Assembly (NCBI GenBank): GCA_963969365.1
Contig: OZ017752.1
Span: 1,364,001 to 1,428,000 of the forward strand
DNA from: Asterochloris sp. CNOR1
Lineage: Eukaryota > Chlorophyta > Trebouxiophyceae > Trebouxiales > Trebouxiaceae
Reading direction: 5' to 3'
Length of the DNA stretch: 64,000 nt
Below the pieces are notes generated by a model. It did not search any database. It was not told where the DNA came from and worked only from the letters and a program-made list of their open reading frames with translations. Positions 59,201 to 64,000 of the stretch are shown in pieces. A program made the translations under genes and the position numbers. The first letter of the stretch is position 1, and each line of letters opens with the position of its first letter.

Positions 59201-62200
59201 GGTTCCCAGGACTCCAAAGTCACGATCTGTAAGACTTGGAGGCAAGCCAAGCCAAAGTTATCAAAGCTGACATAGCCCTGCAGGCAGCAATATGTGGGCT
59301 GCTTGGGTGACGATTCAAGAGGCACGGAGGCAGTCAAAGCTGTCAAGCTGACACAGCCCTGCGAAGAGCATCTAAGATGTAGGGGCGGCAGGGTGCTGCA
59401 GTCTGTGGGGTTGGATGAGCAGCTGCAAGAAGATGCACTGGACAAGATGCGTGTTGAGCTGCAAAAAGGCAACGTTCAGTGCCGCTCCCAGCAGCATGGA
59501 CACTGCAGGGTGGTTATGGAGGGAAAGCCTGACACTGATTGTGCGACAGCTGCAAGCAGCATGAGCCTCACCCACCAGCTCTGGCTCCTGGTCGCCCTTG
59601 AGGCATACGTAGCCAGGCCCGCAGTCATACCTCCCCATCTTGATGCTGGCATGGCAGACCTGCTCTGACAGCGCATCAGGCACATCTCCTACCACGCTTG
59701 TCACTGGATCAACAGGGTGGCACCTGCCCAGCAACCTGCACATAATGCCGGGAGTGGGTCAGGCATTGGTAGTGTCCCTTGCAGGCAGGGCCAAGCATCG
59801 GCTTCATCTCTACAGGCCATTGTACAAATCTAACCAGCAGGCATGGGCCCAGCCGCTGGCTGCACAAAACAATTTACAGTCTTTGGCTCACGCAGGCATG
59901 CATTGCCCCATGTGCCCTGCATGTGCTGCATGCTGACAGTGCCAATCATCAGTATCAGCCATACCCTGAACCATGTTAGCCAGACACGAATAGGTATGCA
60001 GCGCCTCACCCGCCCTGCATGAGCTGCATGCCAATGATGCCAAACACGAAGAACAGCCACACCATCAGCACCACCACGTCCACCATGAGGGGGATACTCT
60101 CCACCAGTGTGCTGACCAGGAGCCTCATGCCTGCAGGTCACGCCATCACTGCACTGCCAGCCAAGTACAGCAGGCAGCAAGAGAGTCCCTGATGGGCCAA
60201 CAGCATGTGAGCTCACGCTGGTGCTGTACAGGCTGAGCAAAACTCTGGACAAGTATGCAGGCAGTGCTCAGGAAGCAGCCACTGGATGATCGGTACTGCT
60301 GCTGTTGTGCACACACACCTGGGTATGCATTGATAGTGCGCAGCGGCCGGAGCGCCCGGAACGCACGCAGGCCTGAGATGTCGGCGACTCCAGGAATGAT
60401 GGGGGTGTAGCCCACCAGCACGCACACCAGGTCCAGCCATGCCCAGGCAGTGGTCAGATGGGCTGCAGGCACAGCTGGGACATGCAGGTGCTGCTTGGCA
60501 TAGCTGGAAGGTGTAGGTGCTGCTTGGCATAGCTGAGAGATGATGGTGCGCCTTGGCAAGCAGACGGAACAATTTCATAAGGCCCTGCTGAAGGCAGGCT
60601 GCAGGCAAGTGCTACGATTCTTGGAGTGCTGTACCCAGGACTGCTGCTCCCTGCCATTGCGTTTGGCTGGTGGCTTCGGCAGCTGAGGCCGTTGCATAAC
60701 CTGTCAGGGTAACATGGGCCAGGCACAGGCACGTGCATACCTTTTGGACCAAAGAGCATGCACTTAGCGGTGCCTTGTATCAGGATCTCAGCTGTGAACA
60801 CTGCGGTGAAGACCCAGTCCGTTTTAAACTGGAACTGCAGGAAGCAGGAATGCACAGCCTGAGCATCAGCTGCCTTATGTTGGGGTAGCCAAGAGCATAC
60901 AGCACATGTCTGGCTGCATGCACAGGGCACACAACAGGAGCAGTAGGGTCAAGCCAAAACAAGCCCGGTGCCCAACGTCTACCTGAGACCATCGACTGGT
61001 TTTGTCACACTCATTGTTGCACATGGGGTCGGTTGCAGCCAGAGAGGCGCAGTTCAGAAGGATCATGGCGAGAACAAAGCGGTTGAACCATGGCCACTTG
61101 ATCAGCGCGCAAGCCCATGTGCGCAGCAGGTTGTCCGGCTTCAGAATGAAATACGCTCTGTCGTTCTTGTGCAACTGCACAGTACACAATGGAAATTGTG
61201 ATGGATGCTGGACACGCCTGTGGCGCAGTATGCCCTTGATGACAGCATGCCTGATGGGCTGCATGACGCACAGTAGACATTGCCGTTGCACTCGCTGTTT
61301 TAGCAACATTCTGCGGCTGACTACTTTGCTGGCATGTGCTGCACTGCCTCCTCCAGGCAGCTGGCCCATTCATTGCACCTAGTCAAAGTGGCCAGAAGCT
61401 GCAATGGTGAAGCGATCAGCAGGCTATGCCTGGCATATGTATCTGCTGCAGCATTTTGGACCCACGCTGCTGATCTTGTGCTGTCAACCAGACCATGGCT
61501 GGCAAGATGATCCTGCAGGACTCTGCTAACCATGCCGGAGACTGGTGCTGCAGAGCCTCCCTCCCGGGCAGGTGCTGCAGAAGGCTTGTCCAGGTAATGA
61601 AGCCACAGGCTGCTCTAGGCCCACGCCACATGTACTTGTGCTGCAGCACCTGCCTGCCAGGTTGCTGCTTGTGCAGACAGCTTGCCATAGGCTGCAGAGT
61701 TCTGCAGGTCATGCTGAAGACAGGTGCTGCAATACCTCCCAGACTGTGGCGCCAGTCTCTTGCAGGCAATGCAATTATGGGCTGCAATGATGGTTTTGAG
61801 CAAGCTGCAGGCTACGCCGCAAGCAAACCAGGCACGGCACCTCCCTGTTGGACTGCTTACCCAAACAAAGGGCTTGCGTGCCCATTTTAGGCGCTCTGCT
61901 CGTTTGGGCGGACTTGGATCCTTGCTGCTGCTGCCCACAGCTGACCCCAGAATGTTGCGCGCATAGGTGGATGAAAAGGATTTCCCCTGCTCCTCAACAG
62001 AGAGAGCCTCCTCGCCATTTTGCAGGCTGGCCGCACTTGTGTTGAGCCAGTTCCGGCTAAAGCTATCCTGCAGCCCCAATCGAGAGTATCAGAGAGATTG
62101 CTGCACAGCGACAGTTTGCTGCACCCAAGGCCTCTGTGCCTGGGGGCCTCAAAGTTACCTGGCTGGCCTGCAACTTTTCATTTATAGCTTCTGGGTCGAA

Positions 62201-62209
62201 AGGGTTCAT
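44263..62209 (-). CDS. Four-domain voltage-gated Ca2+ channel alpha-1-like subunit
   Basis: A plasma- or flagellar-membrane pore protein with four repeats of six helices, similar in plan to animal CaV and Chlamydomonas CAV2. It starts at 62209 (MNPFDPEAINEKLQASQ); exons 62159-62209, 61861-62067, 60983-61174, 60741-60834, 60319-60462, 60010-60130, 59576-59735 and 59065-59277 join in phase through repeat I. Voltage sensors: RAFRALRPLRTI (I), FRVLRMLRVLRSLKLLREI (II), KVLRLLRALRPLRMISRFK (III), FRLARIARMFKLVQ (IV). Pore loops: VTLESWEP (59065-59277), LMNSNWTN (55714-55872), VSVLDNFMDD (48457-48685), CTTDTWEQ (45568-45808). S6 segments include LLNLFLAILIDNFT and MLNLVVAVILDKFVENA. A basic EF/IQ-like stretch, RDIYTLLKRPMHRK, follows repeat IV, and the last exon (44263-44555) is Ser/Pro-rich. 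A long II-III linker spans about 51450-55300. Many linker exons are approximate. The intron after 56677 is GC-AG. Confidence 0.9.
48975..49149 (-). repeat. Echo of the channel repeat-III S5 exon donor edge
   Basis: Plus-strand cccagcttgccggagaacag (49130-49149, inside the exon that ends at 49114) recurs as cccagcttgccggagagcag at 48975-48994 in the following intron, 19 of 20 identical, with CTGCACCCC also shared. A weaker third copy lies near 49055-49090. Confidence 0.75.
51171..51464 (-). repeat. Three copies of an exon donor edge in the channel II-III linker
   Basis: Plus-strand ctcacctggaccgcagcgac (51445-51464, the true donor edge) recurs as gcttacctggactgcagcaa (51262-51281) and atatacctggattgcagcga (51171-51190). 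Spacing is about 90 and 180 bp. Each copy keeps a usable minus-strand GTAAG- or GTATA-like donor. Confidence 0.7.
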
Positions 62210-62396
62210 TCTGAAGGCCCCTGGCAGTCAGTTAACACGAAGGCTGATATGCACGATGAGCCCACATCCTCATGTTCAAAGGTCTTCCTGTGCCAACACT
62301 CTCGATCGCGCATCGCCAGATTACAATGAACTGCTCAGCAGATAACCAGCCTGCAATGTCCAGAGATAGAAAGCAAGTTGCATTGATGCCCAGGCA
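62210..62396. promoter_or_regulatory. 187-bp divergent promoter interval, Ca2+ channel / COQ2
   Basis: Both initiator codons face away from this 187-bp interval. No clear TATA box or known algal element is visible. The first coding exon of the channel is only 51 nt, so regulatory sequence may extend into its first intron. Confidence 0.45.
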
Positions 62397-64000
62397 ATGC
62401 AGCGGCGCCTAGCCCGGCTAGTCTGCTCCCCTCAAGTGGCTGGCGTCCTCATTAATGGCAGAACCCAGTCGCCTGTGCTGCACGCTGTGGCACAGGTAGC
62501 ACTGATCAATCCGGGTTCACAGTGCAGCAAGGGTCCTGCCTGGGCCACCCCTACATGGGAGCCGTGGTGTGCAATCGCACAACAGGCAGGTCTCCCCTGT
62601 TGATGACGTCTCTGCCCGCAGTTGATCCCTTGCTCATGCTGTGTCGTTGACGCTGCAGCCGCTGGGTTCACACCAGACTCCACCACAGCAGCCTGAAAAT
62701 GCGCGGGGAGCGCAGCCAGGCAGCTCGCACAAGCCAGATCTCACCTATGAGGACAGCCTGCCATCCCCGCCTCTGTCCTGGGTGGACAGATACCTGCCTG
62801 GTGGCTTGAGACCGTACGCTCACCTCATGCGGCTAGACAAGCCAATCGGTGTGAGATGCAGACGGCATCCCCTTCCTGCACTCAGCCTCCAGGACTCGAC
62901 TCTGTGCGCCTTCCAGAGGTCTTCATAAGCTCCAGATATCCCCAACCCTTGTGCCTATGTAGCACCATGTCATCGCAAACTCAGCACCAGCAAGGTGTCA
63001 GGAGCTTGTAATCTGAGGCGTCTCTTCTGCAGGCACCTGGCTCCTGGCATGGCCCTGCTTCTGGAGCATTGCCCTGGCTGCTCCCCCGGGCAGTCTGCCA
63101 GACTTCAAGATGCTAACCCTATTTGGCGCAGGCGCCATCCTGCTGCGGGGTGCTGGCTGCACAGTGAATGACCTGTGGGATCGTGACTTGGACAGCAAGG
63201 TGCAGCGGACCCGGGGGCGCCCCCTGGCCAGCAGGGCCCTCAGCGTCCCACAGGCCATTGGTGAGCAGGGCTGTTGTCTGTGAGGGTTTCTGTCGCCTGT
63301 ATGCTGCTGGTTACAGGCCATCAATAGGCACTACTGGTGGTTGCAAGGGCTGGCTTTCTATGTTCTGCTGGCCATTCTGGCCTTGAGCATCCCCAAGCAG
63401 GCTGGTGACTGTGACTGCTGCTGCTTTGAATGCTGCCGAACATGCTGGGACCTTGCTGTGGCACAGCCAGAGACCAAACAAGTGGAGGGTTCTGTCGTAC
63501 AAAGATGCCAGCACTGCTTGGGCTGCTGGAAGTGCTTGACCGCTCACTGTGCCTGCTGGACCCTGTGCCCTGCCGTGCAGGACAGGCTGCCTGGGGGGCC
63601 AGCTGATGCTGGGGCTGGGAGTCTTGCTGCAGCTGAATGACTACTCCAAGCTGCTGGGAGCCAGCTCCCTGCTGCTGGTGTGCACCTACCCACTGCTCAA
63701 GAGAGTCACCTATTGGGTGAGCGCTCATCCTCCTCTGTGCCTGTGCCGCAGAAAGCTTTGTGCTTGCATGCATTAGTGTCAGCTGTGCCTGCTTGTCTGA
63801 AGAGCTGTCCAGCCCTCTCAGTCCAGGAGCAGGCTGCTACACCAGCAGTTTGACCTTTGCCTCCGCCCTGCGCTGCCTCCGTCTGCCTGTGTTGGCAGGC
63901 AGAGCTCTCAGCTCTGACCCACCCTCGCTGGGCGGCTGCTGCCTGCAGCCCCAAGCATACCTGGGCCTGACCTTCAACTGGGGAGCCCTGCTGGGAGGGG
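62397..64000 (+). CDS. COQ2: 4-hydroxybenzoate polyprenyltransferase COQ2, mitochondrial (3' end outside window)
   Basis: UbiA-family membrane enzyme that attaches the polyprenyl tail to 4-hydroxybenzoate in ubiquinone synthesis at the mitochondrial inner membrane. Exons 62397-62495, 62659-62848, 63033-63260, 63586-63716 and 63949-64000 (cut by the window) join in phase. The start [20 protein letters not shown] is a typical Arg-rich presequence. Core blocks: [38 protein letters not shown], the first Asp-rich motif in [20 protein letters not shown] (Mg-diphosphate binding), [54 protein letters not shown]. The second Asp-rich motif lies beyond 64000. The acceptor of exon 4 is the AG at 63584-63585, chosen because the nearer CTGCAG at 63575-63580 would put a stop in frame. 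TW and RTRGRPLA contexts favour COQ2 over plastid homogentisate or chlorophyll UbiA enzymes. Confidence 0.93.

Noticed and set aside
63575-63585. First CTGCAG-like acceptor (ends 63580) for COQ2 exon 4
   Set aside because: It puts a TGA in frame after ASWGAS-like reading. The AG five bases later restores the phase and the family block [13 protein letters not shown].
1-64000. tRNA, rRNA, CRISPR array, transposon or virus-like element
   Set aside because: None seen on reading both strands. No terminal inverted repeats, reverse transcriptase, transposase or capsid-like motifs were recognised. Small RNAs without a strong signature would be missed by eye.

Overview
This window is nuclear DNA of a chlorophyte green alga. 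The gene content shows it: a plastid transketolase with a transit peptide, the Rubisco assembly factor RAF1, plastid DUF3593 and DUF4336 proteins, a FACKEL/ERG24-type sterol C-14 reductase, mitochondrial MnSOD, ATP synthase OSCP and COQ2, and a four-domain voltage-gated calcium channel of the kind land plants lack. Genes are split by many phase-consistent introns of about 100-450 bp. Most have GTGAG/GTAAG donors and CTGCAG acceptors, and a few use GC-AG. One transcript end carries the green-algal TGTAA poly(A) signal. The species cannot be named from sequence alone. No rRNA, tRNA, CRISPR, transposase or virus-like element was recognised.

Layout. 17-1942 (+) is the 3' part of phosphoacetylglucosamine mutase. 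2196-6256 (-) is IMP-specific 5'-nucleotidase ISN1. 7209-7530 (-) is an orphan membrane-anchor exon. 8137-11741 (+) is RAF1. 11851-13396 (-) is MnSOD. 13650-15305 (+) is a DUF4336 protein. 15480-16637 (-) is a leucine-rich-repeat protein. 17087-20365 (-) is a coiled-coil/Ser-rich protein. 20400-21258 (+) is an unknown gene. 21424-23496 (-) is sterol C-14 reductase. 23608-30055 (+) is transketolase. 31157-31571 (+) is the end of an unknown gene. 31626-33891 (-) is a Pro-rich protein. 34427-38186 (+) is an acidic protein built from micro-exons. 38372-39035 (-) is a DUF3593 protein. 39371-41902 (+) is OSCP. 42294-43512 (-) is a ribosome-recycling-factor-like protein. 44263-62209 (-) is the calcium channel, about 18 kb. 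62397-64000 (+) is COQ2, cut by the window edge.

Genes almost strictly alternate in strand. This gives short divergent intervals (111 bp ERG24/transketolase, 187 bp channel/COQ2) and close convergent ends (54 bp at 31571/31626, 109 bp at 11741/11851). There is no operon; the shared themes are plastid carbon metabolism, mitochondrial energy and redox functions, and sterol, quinone and nucleotide metabolism.

Two observations stand out. First, introns throughout the window carry degraded serial copies of the neighbouring exon edge together with its splice site ('exon-edge echoes'), which look like a repeated duplication process that lengthens introns. Second, the ribosome-recycling-factor-like gene splices cleanly, in phase, straight across the point where domain II is inserted in every standard RRF, so it predicts a three-helix-bundle-only protein. 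The calcium channel's predicted selectivity ring (E/S/D/D) is also unusual.
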